Positions 26,286-34,595 of a stretch of 64,000 bases of DNA are shown here, in pieces. The notes beneath the pieces were generated by a model. It worked only from the letters and a program-made list of their open reading frames with translations. It had not been told where the DNA came from and made no database searches. Source of the stretch: Synergistaceae bacterium (GTDB lineage: Bacteria > Synergistota > Synergistia > Synergistales > Aminobacteriaceae); assembly GCA_018436595.1 (NCBI GenBank), contig JAHDLC010000026.1, positions 35,139 to 99,138 of the forward strand, given 5' to 3'. Position 1 is the first letter of the stretch. Every line of letters begins with the position of its first letter. Made by a program: the position numbers and the translations under genes.

Positions 26286-26783
26286 TCATTTGAGAGTCTC
26301 CGTTTGTTCCTCCCGGGGGAAGAACACGGGCAGGATGTCCTTCTGTACGATGCGGAAAGCCATCAGCAAAAAAAGGACGGGACCCAGGGAGAAGTAGGTC
26401 CAGGTGGGCATATCCATGGCCGCCGTGGTCTGGCCGCTTTCAAACTGGAGCCGGGTTATGTTGTAGGAATATTTCACAACAAGAAGGGTGAATCCGAGGA
26501 ACGCCAGGGACGCAAAAAGCGATACCGCCTTCCCGAGCTTCGGGGGCAGGCTCATGGTGAGGATTTCCACTTTGACATGCTGCCTTTTCTTCGCGCAGAG
26601 AGAAAAGCTCACGAGGCTCAGGGCCACGAAGAGAATCCGCATCAGCTCTTCGGCCCACGAATGGACAAACCGGAGCAGATAGCGGGACACAACCTGTTCC
26701 ATCCCTATGAGCAGAATGGCGGAGAAGAGGATCACCGCGAGGGCTTCCTCAAAATACCGGTCCGCTAGGCTCAGAATTTTCAT
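26286..26783 (-). CDS. TRAP transporter small permease (DctQ)
   Basis: A 165-residue protein with four hydrophobic helices and the typical conserved Trp-Glu-Glu region (VHSWAEELMRILFVALSLVS). It pairs with the DctM subunit just downstream. The ATG at 26783 has GGAGGT upstream. A strong hairpin separates it from the binding-protein gene before it. Confidence 0.9.
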   Translation of the reverse strand: MKILSLADRYFEEALAVILFSAILLIGMEQVVSRYLLRFVHSWAEELMRILFVALSLVSFSLCAKKRQHVKVEILTMSLPPKLGKAVSLFASLAFLGFTLLVVKYSYNITRLQFESGQTTAAMDMPTWTYFSLGPVLFLLMAFRIVQKDILPVFFPREEQTETLK

Positions 26784-26806
26784 TGTCGGGCACCTCCGGG
26801 ACAGAT

Positions 26807-26833
26807 CGGGGGAGAGGGGAGCCCTCTCCCCCG
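26807..26833 (-). terminator. Intra-operon hairpin between dctP and dctQ
   Basis: A perfect 12-bp stem (CGGGGGAGAGGG/CCCTCTCCCCCG, 3-base loop) starts 12 bases after the binding-protein stop. It has no U tract and may act as an RNA 3'-end stabiliser or partial terminator. Confidence 0.6.
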
Positions 26834-26844
26834 GAATAAACGGA

Positions 26845-27861
26845 CTAGCTGTTTGGGGCCTCTTCCGGATAGGCTTCCTGGAACTTCATGATCTTTTCGT
26901 AGATGGCCATGTCGATATCCTTTTCATGATCCTTGAGCACGGACCTGCTGGCCTCCCGGAATCCCTGCCGCTGCTCGGCGGTGAGCTCGATGACCTCGGG
27001 AGAGGGCGCGGCTTTGAACTCTTCCATGATTTTCTTGTTGTTCGCGAGGACATTGTCCTGTTCCCATGTGCAGGTCTCGTCAACAGCCTTTTGCAGGACT
27101 GCCTTTTCCTCGTCGGAGAGTTTGTCCCACGATTTTTTCGACATGACGATCAGCATGGGGTCCAGAATGTGTCCGTCGGTGGTGATGTACTTCTGCACCG
27201 TGTGGAACCCCTGGGACTTGATGTTTTCGAAGGTGTTCTCCCCTGCGTCGATCACGCCCTGCTGCAGGGAGGTGAACACTTCGCCGAAATCCATGGGAAT
27301 CGGGTTCGCTCCCATGGCCTTGAATATGGCCATGCGGATGGGTGCGGGTTCTGTGCGGATTTTGACGCCCTTCAGGTCTTCGGGCTTCCGGACGGCGATA
27401 TTGCTGTGGGTATGCCGCCATCCCATGATGAAGTAGCCGAGGGGCTTGATCCCTTTTTCTTCAAGGGGCTTCACCACTTCCATGGCAAGATCGCTGTTCA
27501 CAAAATCGAGGGCGGCCTTCTCGCTCTTGAAGAGATAGGGCACGTCGTACACTGTCACGGCTTTTGTAAAGGGAGCCAGGAGTCCCGTCGAGATGAGCCA
27601 GAAGTCGGTGACTCCCTGCTGGATCTGTTCGATGCCTTCCCTGTTGTTTCCCAGGGCGGCTGCTCCCATGACCTGGACCTTCATTTTCCCGCCGGAGTGC
27701 TTGTCCAGCAGCTCGGCGAATTTTTCGCCCGCCTGGGCGAAGGTCACCAGGGGCTGTCCGGTGTGGCCCATAACGAATTCCTTCGCATAGGACGCCGCTG
27801 AGAAGGAAAGAACCAGCGCAGCCAGAAGAACGCAAAAAACCAACCGTTTCATCGTAGTCAT
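26845..27861 (-). CDS. TRAP transporter substrate-binding protein (DctP)
   Basis: A 338-residue periplasmic binding protein. After MTTMK comes a signal peptide (RLVFCVLLAALVLSFSAASYA). DctP motifs follow: MGHTGQPLVTFAQAGEKFAELL, PEDLKGVKIRTEPAP with the conserved Arg that contacts the ligand carboxylate, and DFGEVFTSLQQGVIDAGENTFENI. The ligand should carry a carboxylate. The ATG at 27861 has GGGAGG eleven bases upstream. It follows the racemase by about 110 bases. Confidence 0.92.
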   Translation of the reverse strand: MTTMKRLVFCVLLAALVLSFSAASYAKEFVMGHTGQPLVTFAQAGEKFAELLDKHSGGKMKVQVMGAAALGNNREGIEQIQQGVTDFWLISTGLLAPFTKAVTVYDVPYLFKSEKAALDFVNSDLAMEVVKPLEEKGIKPLGYFIMGWRHTHSNIAVRKPEDLKGVKIRTEPAPIRMAIFKAMGANPIPMDFGEVFTSLQQGVIDAGENTFENIKSQGFHTVQKYITTDGHILDPMLIVMSKKSWDKLSDEEKAVLQKAVDETCTWEQDNVLANNKKIMEEFKAAPSPEVIELTAEQRQGFREASRSVLKDHEKDIDMAIYEKIMKFQEAYPEEAPNS

Positions 27862-27971
27862 CTTTCGTGTCGCCTCCCTTGTGATAGTCGTTCCCGGTTC
27901 CGGTACCTGCTTCCTGTGCATTCCGTTCCGTTTCTCCGTACTCTCACCCCCGTCCTGTCCGGTCCCCTTTT

Positions 27972-28658
27972 TCAGCCCTTGCCGAAGGTATTGTCGTACC
28001 GCCTCTTTTTGCTGATGGAAACGCCGTACTTCACCAGTCCCGAAGCGACAATGAGGGCGCAGATGACGCCGTCGAGCACCGGAACGCCCAGTTCCTTCTC
28101 CATTCTCTTGTCGAGGCCGGCGAAACCGGCACAGCCGAGAACAAGCACTTCCGCCATGTCCTCCTCCACCGCTCTCCGTCCCGCCGCGATGAGCCGCTCC
28201 GCCTCGTCCGCCCCCTGCTCGACGCTTGCCGGGCGGACGGAGGCCATGTCCCTCGCAAGGCCGTACCTGTCGATGAGGGCTTTCTTGTTGGGAACCGTAC
28301 GCTCCACGGGGGCAATCACGGAGAAGCTGTGCCCCAGCATGGTGGCCATTTTCATGGAGGCTTCCGCGATGCCCACCACCGGTTTCGTGGTTATCTCCTT
28401 CATCAGGTCGATGTTCGGGTCGCCGTGGCAGGCGATGACAAAGGCATCAAAACTGTCTTCGTTCTCCCTCAGAAGCCGGACCATGCCGGGTGCGGCCATG
28501 GCGTGATCCTCGTAGGTGGCGATGAAGGGCGATGTTCCCGGCGTGGGAACCGTGAGGACCTCCATGTCGTCCCCGGCGAAGGCGGCGGCGTTCCTGTGGA
28601 TCGCTCCGGTCATCTCCTCGCTGCTGTTGGGGTTGATGATGAGAATCCGGGGCTTCAT
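27972..28658 (-). CDS. Asp/Glu/hydantoin racemase family enzyme
   Basis: A 228-residue cofactor-independent racemase. It begins PRILIINPNSSEEMT, the mark of hydantoin/allantoin racemases, and holds the two catalytic Cys residues in ACHGDPN (Cys77) and GCAGFAG (Cys176). It would interconvert D and L forms of a 5-substituted hydantoin or allantoin before or after ring opening. The ATG at 28658 overlaps the amidohydrolase stop by 4 bases and has GGGAGG upstream. Confidence 0.88.
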   Translation of the reverse strand: MKPRILIINPNSSEEMTGAIHRNAAAFAGDDMEVLTVPTPGTSPFIATYEDHAMAAPGMVRLLRENEDSFDAFVIACHGDPNIDLMKEITTKPVVGIAEASMKMATMLGHSFSVIAPVERTVPNKKALIDRYGLARDMASVRPASVEQGADEAERLIAAGRRAVEEDMAEVLVLGCAGFAGLDKRMEKELGVPVLDGVICALIVASGLVKYGVSISKKRRYDNTFGKG

Positions 28659-30058
28659 GCGGTCCTCCCTGACCCCCAGCCGGGCAGCATCACTTTTCCC
28701 CAGCCTTCGGCGGAGTCGTCGATCACCCGGTTCTTCATGATGATCCTGCCCCGGACGATGGTGTGCAGGGGCTTCCCGACGAGGCGGAACCCGTTGTACA
28801 TGGGGGACGTGTCCCTGGAGTGGGTCACAAAATCCTTGTTGTTCACCGTGTATTCGTTTTTCATGTCCGCGATGACGTAGTCGGCGTCCCCGCCTACCCG
28901 GATGGCACCCTTGCGGGGCCAGAGGCCGAAGACCCGGGCGGGATTCTCGGAGAGAAGCTCCACCATGCGCCTCATGGAAAGCTTGCCGTCCCGCACGGCG
29001 GTGAGCATGAGGGGAAGGGTCATCTCGATGCATGCAGGCCCTGCGGCGGCGGTGAAAATGTCCTTCATCCCCTTCTCCTTCTCCGAGACGAGGAAGGGAC
29101 CATGGTCGCTGCCGATGAAGTCCACGGAACCGTCGTTGACATAATCCCAGAGCTTCTCCATGGACTCCCTGCTGCGGAGGGGCGGGTTGCCCTTCGCGTA
29201 GGGACCGTACTTGTCGATCATTTCCTCCGTGAGGAACAGATAGTGGGGGCAGGTCTCCAGGTAGACGTCCATGCCGTCCAGCTTTGCCCGCTTCACGAGC
29301 TCCGCCGCCTCGGGGGTGGAAATGTGGGCGAAGCTGACCCTGGTGCCCGTCTCCTTTGCGAACATCAGGAGCTTGGCCACCGTCTCGATCTCCGTAATGG
29401 GAGGGCGGGACTTGTAGTGGTATTCGAAGCCCACCTTCCCCTCGGCACGGAACTGCCGGATCAGACGCTGGATGATGTCGTTGTTCTCCGCGTGGATCGT
29501 GAGGATGAGCCCTGTCTTCGCAACAGCCCGGAAGCCGTCCAGGATTTCTCCGTCGTTTGCCATGGTGAGCCCCCGGAATTCCTCGTCCCGGCCTTCAGGT
29601 GCCTCGTGAAGGAACGTTTTGAAGGCTACGATCCCTTCTTTGGCCACCTTCTCCACTTCATCGGGAAACTCGGCGCCGGCGGCTCCGAAAAAGGCATAGT
29701 CCACCAGGGCCTGGGGAGCGGCCACCCGGACCCTGTTCCTGAGTATTTCAGGAGAGTAGGGGGGAGGCGAGGAAATAGGGTGCTCAAGGAAGCAGGTAAC
29801 CCCTCCCGCAGCGGCGGCCTTCGTTTCGGTGACAAAAGTGCCCCGCTCCCGGTGCCCCGGGTCCCGCACATGGACGTGGGTATCCACCACTCCCGGCAGC
29901 ACCGGGTTGCCTTCGGCGTCGAGAACCGTCTCCGCCTCCGGGAGATACCTGTCCTCGCAGATCGCAACGGTTTTGCCGTCCTTCACCGCCACTCCGCCTT
30001 CAAAAAACTCCCCGTTGACAAAAATCTGACCATTACGGATCACCAGATCGGCTTTCAC
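28655..30058 (-). CDS. Cyclic amidohydrolase, allantoinase/hydantoinase type (copy 1)
   Basis: A 467-residue amidohydrolase of the dihydroorotase/allantoinase/hydantoinase superfamily. It has the HxH metal motif (DTHVHVRDPG), the carboxylated Lys147 in VAFKTFLHE, His ligands in ILTIHAEN and FAHISTPEA, and the catalytic Asp in GSDHGPF. It opens a cyclic imide or ureide ring. With a racemase and an M20 hydrolase the set is complete for hydantoin to amino acid or allantoin to ureidoglycolate. GTG 30058 has AAGGGAGG upstream and starts 5 bases after the paralogue's stop. Confidence 0.88.
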   Translation of the reverse strand: MKADLVIRNGQIFVNGEFFEGGVAVKDGKTVAICEDRYLPEAETVLDAEGNPVLPGVVDTHVHVRDPGHRERGTFVTETKAAAAGGVTCFLEHPISSPPPYSPEILRNRVRVAAPQALVDYAFFGAAGAEFPDEVEKVAKEGIVAFKTFLHEAPEGRDEEFRGLTMANDGEILDGFRAVAKTGLILTIHAENNDIIQRLIRQFRAEGKVGFEYHYKSRPPITEIETVAKLLMFAKETGTRVSFAHISTPEAAELVKRAKLDGMDVYLETCPHYLFLTEEMIDKYGPYAKGNPPLRSRESMEKLWDYVNDGSVDFIGSDHGPFLVSEKEKGMKDIFTAAAGPACIEMTLPLMLTAVRDGKLSMRRMVELLSENPARVFGLWPRKGAIRVGGDADYVIADMKNEYTVNNKDFVTHSRDTSPMYNGFRLVGKPLHTIVRGRIIMKNRVIDDSAEGWGKVMLPGWGSGRTA

Positions 30059-30063
30059 ACTAC

Positions 30064-31479
30064 CTACCTCCCTTGAAATGAACCTTCATCAGAAGAAGAA
30101 CGATAAAAAAGATCCCGACCCCGGCCGGAGGCCTGAGGAAGAGTTCCGTCCCTTGAAAAGACAATTCCCCCCCGTACCATGGTCATCGTCACCACGCCGA
30201 ACAGGCGCCGCCCCTCGTACAGCCTGGCAATGCCCTTTCCCGCCGTTTTCATCCTTGACGCCCTCACGAAAAACGGTTCATGAAGGTTCACCGCCGCCAG
30301 GTCGGCGTCGGATCCCACGGAGATGGTTCCCTTTTGAGGGTACAGGCCGAAAATCCTGGCGGCGTTGGCGGAAAGAAGATCCACCATCTGGCGGAGAGAG
30401 AGCTTTCGTTCCCGAACTGCCGTGACGAAGAGGGGCAGACGTTCCTCAAACCCCGTGGACCCCGCCGGAGCGGCAAAAATATCCTCTGTCCCCGGCTCCT
30501 TTTCGGAGAGGAGGAAAGGACCGTGGTCGCTTCCGACATAGTCGACGGTTCCGTTTCTCACATAGTTCCAGAGCGCTTCGGCGTCGGCTTGTTTCCGGAT
30601 GGGCGGATTGAACTTGGCGAAGGGGCCGAGAGGAGCGGCAGACTCCTCGTCGCAGAACAGGTACTGGGGACACGTTTCCGCATATACGGCCCTTCCTTCA
30701 GCCTTTTCCTTCCCTATGAGTTCCATGGCCTCCGGGGTGGAGACATGACAGATGCCCAGCCGGACACCCGTCGCCCGTGCGAACGCGAGAACCTTCGCCA
30801 CCGCCGAAACTTCAGCCAGGGGGGGCCTCGCCCTCCCGTGGGCGGCCAGGTCCCTGCCTCCCCCTGCTCTCACGTCCCGGGTGAAACTCCTGATGAGGTC
30901 GTCGTTTTCGGCATGGACGGCACACAATTTCCCTGTTTTCGCCACCGCTTCGAAGATTTCGAAAAGATTGCCGTCCCCTTCGGCGCAGGTTCCCTCGAAT
31001 TCCCCTTCCCTTCCCGCATGGGGCCTGAAGAGATACGTCTTGAAAGCCGCCACGCCCCGCTCCGCAAGTTCGGCAATATGTTCCGGGCGGTTTCCCGCCG
31101 CCCCGTAAAAACCGAAATCCACCGAAGAACGCTCCGAGGCGCATCGGCTCCTGTTTTCCAGAATATCCACGGTGTACTGGGGAGGGCTCGATATGGGCAT
31201 CTCCAGTATGGTGGTAATCCCTCCGGCGGCGGCGGCAGCCGATTCTGTGGCAAAATCGCCCCGCTCCCGCCTGCCCGGATCCCGTACGTGGACATGGGTG
31301 TCCACTCCGCCGGGGAGAAGAGCGGTGCCGTGCAGATCTATTTCTTGTTCGCCCGGAGGGAGAAAAGCGCACCCTCCCATTGCCGTGATTTTTCCGCCCG
31401 AGATGGCAACTCCGCCATCAAAAAAACCTCCCGGGGTATAGACGAGGCAGTTCCTGAGGACGATTTCGGCCCTGTTCAC
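30064..31479 (-). CDS. Cyclic amidohydrolase, allantoinase/hydantoinase type (copy 2)
   Basis: A 471-residue paralogue of the adjacent enzyme, similar over its whole length, with all catalytic residues kept: DTHVHVRDPG, carboxylated Lys147 in AAFKTYL, CAVHAEN, ICHVSTPEA and GSDHGPF. Two intact neighbours suggest either different ring substrates or a hetero-oligomer. GTG 31479 overlaps the IclR stop by 4 bases. Bases near its start are unusually G-rich on the transcript (run of nine G). Confidence 0.87.
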   Translation of the reverse strand: MNRAEIVLRNCLVYTPGGFFDGGVAISGGKITAMGGCAFLPPGEQEIDLHGTALLPGGVDTHVHVRDPGRRERGDFATESAAAAAGGITTILEMPISSPPQYTVDILENRSRCASERSSVDFGFYGAAGNRPEHIAELAERGVAAFKTYLFRPHAGREGEFEGTCAEGDGNLFEIFEAVAKTGKLCAVHAENDDLIRSFTRDVRAGGGRDLAAHGRARPPLAEVSAVAKVLAFARATGVRLGICHVSTPEAMELIGKEKAEGRAVYAETCPQYLFCDEESAAPLGPFAKFNPPIRKQADAEALWNYVRNGTVDYVGSDHGPFLLSEKEPGTEDIFAAPAGSTGFEERLPLFVTAVRERKLSLRQMVDLLSANAARIFGLYPQKGTISVGSDADLAAVNLHEPFFVRASRMKTAGKGIARLYEGRRLFGVVTMTMVRGGIVFSRDGTLPQASGRGRDLFYRSSSDEGSFQGR

Positions 31480-32264
31480 GAGTGTTCCCCCCCCTTTCCG
31501 GCAAAGCCGATCTTTCCGGCCATGGCCGAGGCTGTTTCCAGTACCGCATCGACTGCTTTCCTGAGGGTATCCCCCTGGGCCCTGTGTTCCGGCATGGTGA
31601 TGCCCACGCTGCCGTAGGAATTTTCGGCGGCGAAGAACAGGGGAGCGGCAATACCGGTCACCCCCGGGTCAACCGCTCCGGTGGAGACGACATACCCGGC
31701 ATCCTTCAGGGAGTGATACCGTTCAAGAATTTTCCCGGGATCGGTTTCCGTTTTCGGGGTAAAGGAGGGAAGCCTGTCCCGGAAAAGAAACCCGCGGACC
31801 TGCTCCTCAGGCATTCCGAGGAGCACGGCAAAGCCCGTGGCTCCGGCGTGAAGGGGAAAGTGCTGCCCGATCTCGGAGGAAATTTTGAGACGCTGGGAAG
31901 ACTCTATCTTGTCAACGCACACCGCCGCCACGTTGTCCGACATGGAAAGGATGGCCGTTTCTCCTGTCCTCTCCGCAAGGTCTTCGAGAAGGGGGCGGAC
32001 CGTCTCGCAGGAGGAAATGCCCTGGTCGGCGATACGCCCGAGGGTAAAGACCTTGATGCCGAGGGTATATTTTTCCGTGCCGGGAAGCTTGCGGAGCCAT
32101 CCGGCACTTTCAAGGGTGACGACAAGACGGTGGACCGTACTGCGGTGGAGTCCCACCCTCCGGGAAATTTCCGGAATGGAGAGGGAAGGACGGGGTTCGG
32201 CAAAAGCCTCCAGAATCTGGAGAGATCGAAGAATTGACTGGTTGAGATATTTCGAAGGATCCAT
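31476..32264 (-). CDS. IclR-family transcriptional regulator of the cyclic-ureide operon
   Basis: A 262-residue regulator with an N-terminal winged helix (SILRSLQILEAF, EISRRVGLHRSTVHRLVVTLESAGWL) and a C-terminal IclR effector domain (GATGFAVLLG, DPGVTGIAAPLF). It is the first gene of the operon and probably autoregulates it in response to a pathway compound; AllR of E. coli allantoin metabolism is in the same family. ATG 32264 has AAGGAGGG upstream. Confidence 0.9.
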   Translation of the reverse strand: MDPSKYLNQSILRSLQILEAFAEPRPSLSIPEISRRVGLHRSTVHRLVVTLESAGWLRKLPGTEKYTLGIKVFTLGRIADQGISSCETVRPLLEDLAERTGETAILSMSDNVAAVCVDKIESSQRLKISSEIGQHFPLHAGATGFAVLLGMPEEQVRGFLFRDRLPSFTPKTETDPGKILERYHSLKDAGYVVSTGAVDPGVTGIAAPLFFAAENSYGSVGITMPEHRAQGDTLRKAVDAVLETASAMAGKIGFAGKGGEHS

Positions 32265-32315
32265 GGGGCCCTCCTTATGTCTCACTATATAAGACGTTGC
32301 CTTATTACATGAAAC

Positions 32316-32344
32316 ATTATATCCCCCTTTCCCCGGGCCGTCAA
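32316..32344 (-). promoter_or_regulatory. Promoter of the IclR/cyclic-ureide operon
   Basis: On the minus strand TTGACG (32344-32339), a 17-base spacer and a perfect TATAAT (32321-32316) form a near-consensus sigma70 promoter about 50 bases before the IclR start. A short GTCT-N9-AGAC dyad (32279-32295) lies between it and the start and could be an operator. Confidence 0.75.
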
Positions 32345-32591
32345 CGATTCTCCATGATGTATTCGCTGTCTTTTCAGACAACATGCGTCCGGAGAACCGT
32401 TCTCCCGTGAACCGGGAGAGTCCGAAAATCCCGGGAGAACGGAAATAAATGGCCCATGGTCCGCAGTTTAGGCTACAATAGGGAATACCGTCTGGAAGAG
32501 AGCGCCGGAACGGGCCGTTGATTTGTGTGCGGGATACTGACCGGCCGTTGTTCCGGAAAGCGGGAAAATCTCAAGGGAGCGGAGGGGAAAT
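32345..32591. other. Divergent intergenic region upstream of hflK with inverted repeats
   Basis: This stretch has no gene. It contains overlapping inverted repeats built from GGAGAAC/CGGGAGAACGG units between 32391 and 32442: a GGAGAA-CCG-TTCTCC dyad, a CTCCCG-N5-CGGGAG dyad and an outer 11-bp dyad (32397-32407 with 32432-32442). A TACAAT box at 32474-32479 may be the -10 of hflK but lacks a clear -35. Confidence 0.5.
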
Positions 32592-33662
32592 ATGAGCAAT
32601 TTTTTTGAGGAACTTCTCGGGATGCTTGAGAAGGGGAGAAAACAGGAGCAGCGCTTCGACGGCGAGGAATGGGGGCCGCCGCCGCCGCGGGAGAGAAAGA
32701 AGCTGAGCCTGGGTTTCCTGAAATATGCTGTCCCGCTGGTCGTGGCGGCCCTGGTGGCTTACCAGGGATTCTATATCGTGCCGGCAGGTTCCAGGGGTGT
32801 GATCTTCCGTCTGGGGAAGGTCTCCGGAGTGGCGGACCAGGGGATCAATTTCAAGCTCCCCGTCATCGACCTGGTCACCATAGTGAACACGGAACAGATC
32901 CAGAGGTTCGAGTACGGGTACAGGACGGTGAACCAGGGACCGCCCGCGACCTTTTCCGACAGGCCGGAAGAATCCAAGATGCTCACCGGAGACAACAAGA
33001 TCGTTGAGATAGACTGGGTTCTCCAGTACCAGGCGGGCGATCCGGTCTCCTACGTGGTCAATCTCCCGGAAGACAGATCCTACAGGGAAAAAATGATCCG
33101 GGACGTTGCGGAGTCGACCCTCCGGGAGGTCATCGCCTCGAGGAAGCTTGACGACGTCCTTACCACGGAAAAAGAGGCCTCCCAGACGGAGGCGAAGAAG
33201 CTCATCCAGGAAAAGCTGGATTTCCTGAAGACCGGCGTGTTCATCGTGGCTGTCCAGTTCCAGGACGTGAACCCTCCGAAAGCGGTCCAGGCAGCCTTCA
33301 GTGAAATCAACACCGCACGGGCCGAAAGGGAACGGATGATTCTCGAAGCGGACAAGTACTCCAACGAGATCCTGTCCAGGGCGGAGGGCGAGGCTGACAA
33401 GCTTCTCAACGAAGCTGAGGCCTACAAGTTCAGGCGGATTTCCCTTGCCGAAGGCGAAGCGGCGAGAATCCGCTCCCTCCATGCCGCCTACAGGGACAAC
33501 CCCGATCTTGTCCTCAACAATCTCTGGCTCGAAAGCATGGAAAAGGTCTGGCCCAAACTGAAGGTCTTCATTGTGGATTCAGGGGAAAACAGCCTCCAGA
33601 TGCTTCCCCTGGACGAGTTTTTCAAGTCCGCGGGAGCAGACGCTCCCGGCGGGAAACAATAG
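32592..33662 (+). CDS. hflK: HflK, SPFH-domain regulator of the FtsH protease
   Basis: A 356-residue inner-membrane protein with a proline-rich cytoplasmic N-terminus, one transmembrane helix (about 43-62) and an SPFH/prohibitin domain (VPAGSRGVIFRLGKV onward), then a coiled coil rich in AEGEA repeats. HflK and HflC form a large cage around FtsH and limit its access to membrane substrates. The gene precedes hflC by 12 bases. An ATG with GGAGGGGAAAT upstream supports the start. Confidence 0.93.
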   Translation: MSNFFEELLGMLEKGRKQEQRFDGEEWGPPPPRERKKLSLGFLKYAVPLVVAALVAYQGFYIVPAGSRGVIFRLGKVSGVADQGINFKLPVIDLVTIVNTEQIQRFEYGYRTVNQGPPATFSDRPEESKMLTGDNKIVEIDWVLQYQAGDPVSYVVNLPEDRSYREKMIRDVAESTLREVIASRKLDDVLTTEKEASQTEAKKLIQEKLDFLKTGVFIVAVQFQDVNPPKAVQAAFSEINTARAERERMILEADKYSNEILSRAEGEADKLLNEAEAYKFRRISLAEGEAARIRSLHAAYRDNPDLVLNNLWLESMEKVWPKLKVFIVDSGENSLQMLPLDEFFKSAGADAPGGKQ

Positions 33663-33674
33663 GAGGCGGCCGGA

Positions 33675-34595
33675 ATGAAGAAGAAAATATTCGCCCTGGC
33701 GGTACTCCTTGTCCTCCTTGTGCTCTCCGGTTCCTTCTACATCCTCCGGGCCGATGAACAGGCCGTGGTCCTCAGGCTCGGCAAGGTGAACGCGACCCGG
33801 GCCGAACCGGGACTGTACTTCAAGCTCCCCTTTATCGACCAGCTCACGAGATACTCCAAAAAGCTCGTAGAATACGACGCCGACCCCGTAGCCGTGGTCA
33901 CCAGCGACAAGAAAAACCTGGTGTTCGACACCTTCGCCCTCTTCAGAATCTCCGATCCCGAAACTTTCTTCCGGAGAGTGCGCACCGTGAGCTCCGTTCA
34001 GCAGCGTCTCGACGATTCCATATACTCGGCCGTCCGCATCGTGTCCGGGAGGCTCACCCTGGACGAGCTGGTGAAGGACAAGCGGCAGCAGGCCATCGAA
34101 AGTTCCACGGCCATCGCCAGGGAGCAGTCGAAGGAATACGGAGTTGAAATCCTCTCCGTTGCCTATAAGCGGGTCTTCCTGCCCCAGGACAACGAGCAGG
34201 CAGTCTACCGCTCCATGCAGGCTGAACGAAACCGGGTGGCCGGCCAGCTCAGAGCCGAGGGACAGGCGGAGGGCATCACCCGGCGGTCCCTCGCCGACAG
34301 GAAAGAAGTTGAAATGATCGCCGAGGCGAGAAGAAAAGCCGAGGAGATCAAGGGTCAGGGCGACAGCATAGCCCAGGATACCCTTGGGAAGGCTACAGCG
34401 GAGGCGAAGGACCTGTATCTGTTCATCAAGACCATGGACTTCTACCAGACCGCCCTTCCGGGCACACCGATTCTTCTCCGCCCGGGCGAGGGCATCCTGA
34501 AATACCTCAAGGGCGTGGGAACTCAGCCCGGGAGGAACGAGTTGAAAAACGGCGCCCGCCCGGGGCAGCCCCAAAAAGAGGAGGAAGAAGAATGA
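33675..34595 (+). CDS. hflC: HflC, SPFH-domain partner of HflK
   Basis: A 306-residue protein with an N-terminal membrane anchor (ALAVLLVLLVLSGSFYI), an SPFH domain (VVLRLGKVNAT, GLYFKLPFIDQ) and a coiled-coil AEGQAEG segment. It forms the HflKC complex with the gene before it. The C-terminal tail is charged and Glu-rich. GGAGGCGGCC precedes the ATG, and its end overlaps the next gene by 4 bases. Confidence 0.93.
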   Translation: MKKKIFALAVLLVLLVLSGSFYILRADEQAVVLRLGKVNATRAEPGLYFKLPFIDQLTRYSKKLVEYDADPVAVVTSDKKNLVFDTFALFRISDPETFFRRVRTVSSVQQRLDDSIYSAVRIVSGRLTLDELVKDKRQQAIESSTAIAREQSKEYGVEILSVAYKRVFLPQDNEQAVYRSMQAERNRVAGQLRAEGQAEGITRRSLADRKEVEMIAEARRKAEEIKGQGDSIAQDTLGKATAEAKDLYLFIKTMDFYQTALPGTPILLRPGEGILKYLKGVGTQPGRNELKNGARPGQPQKEEEEE

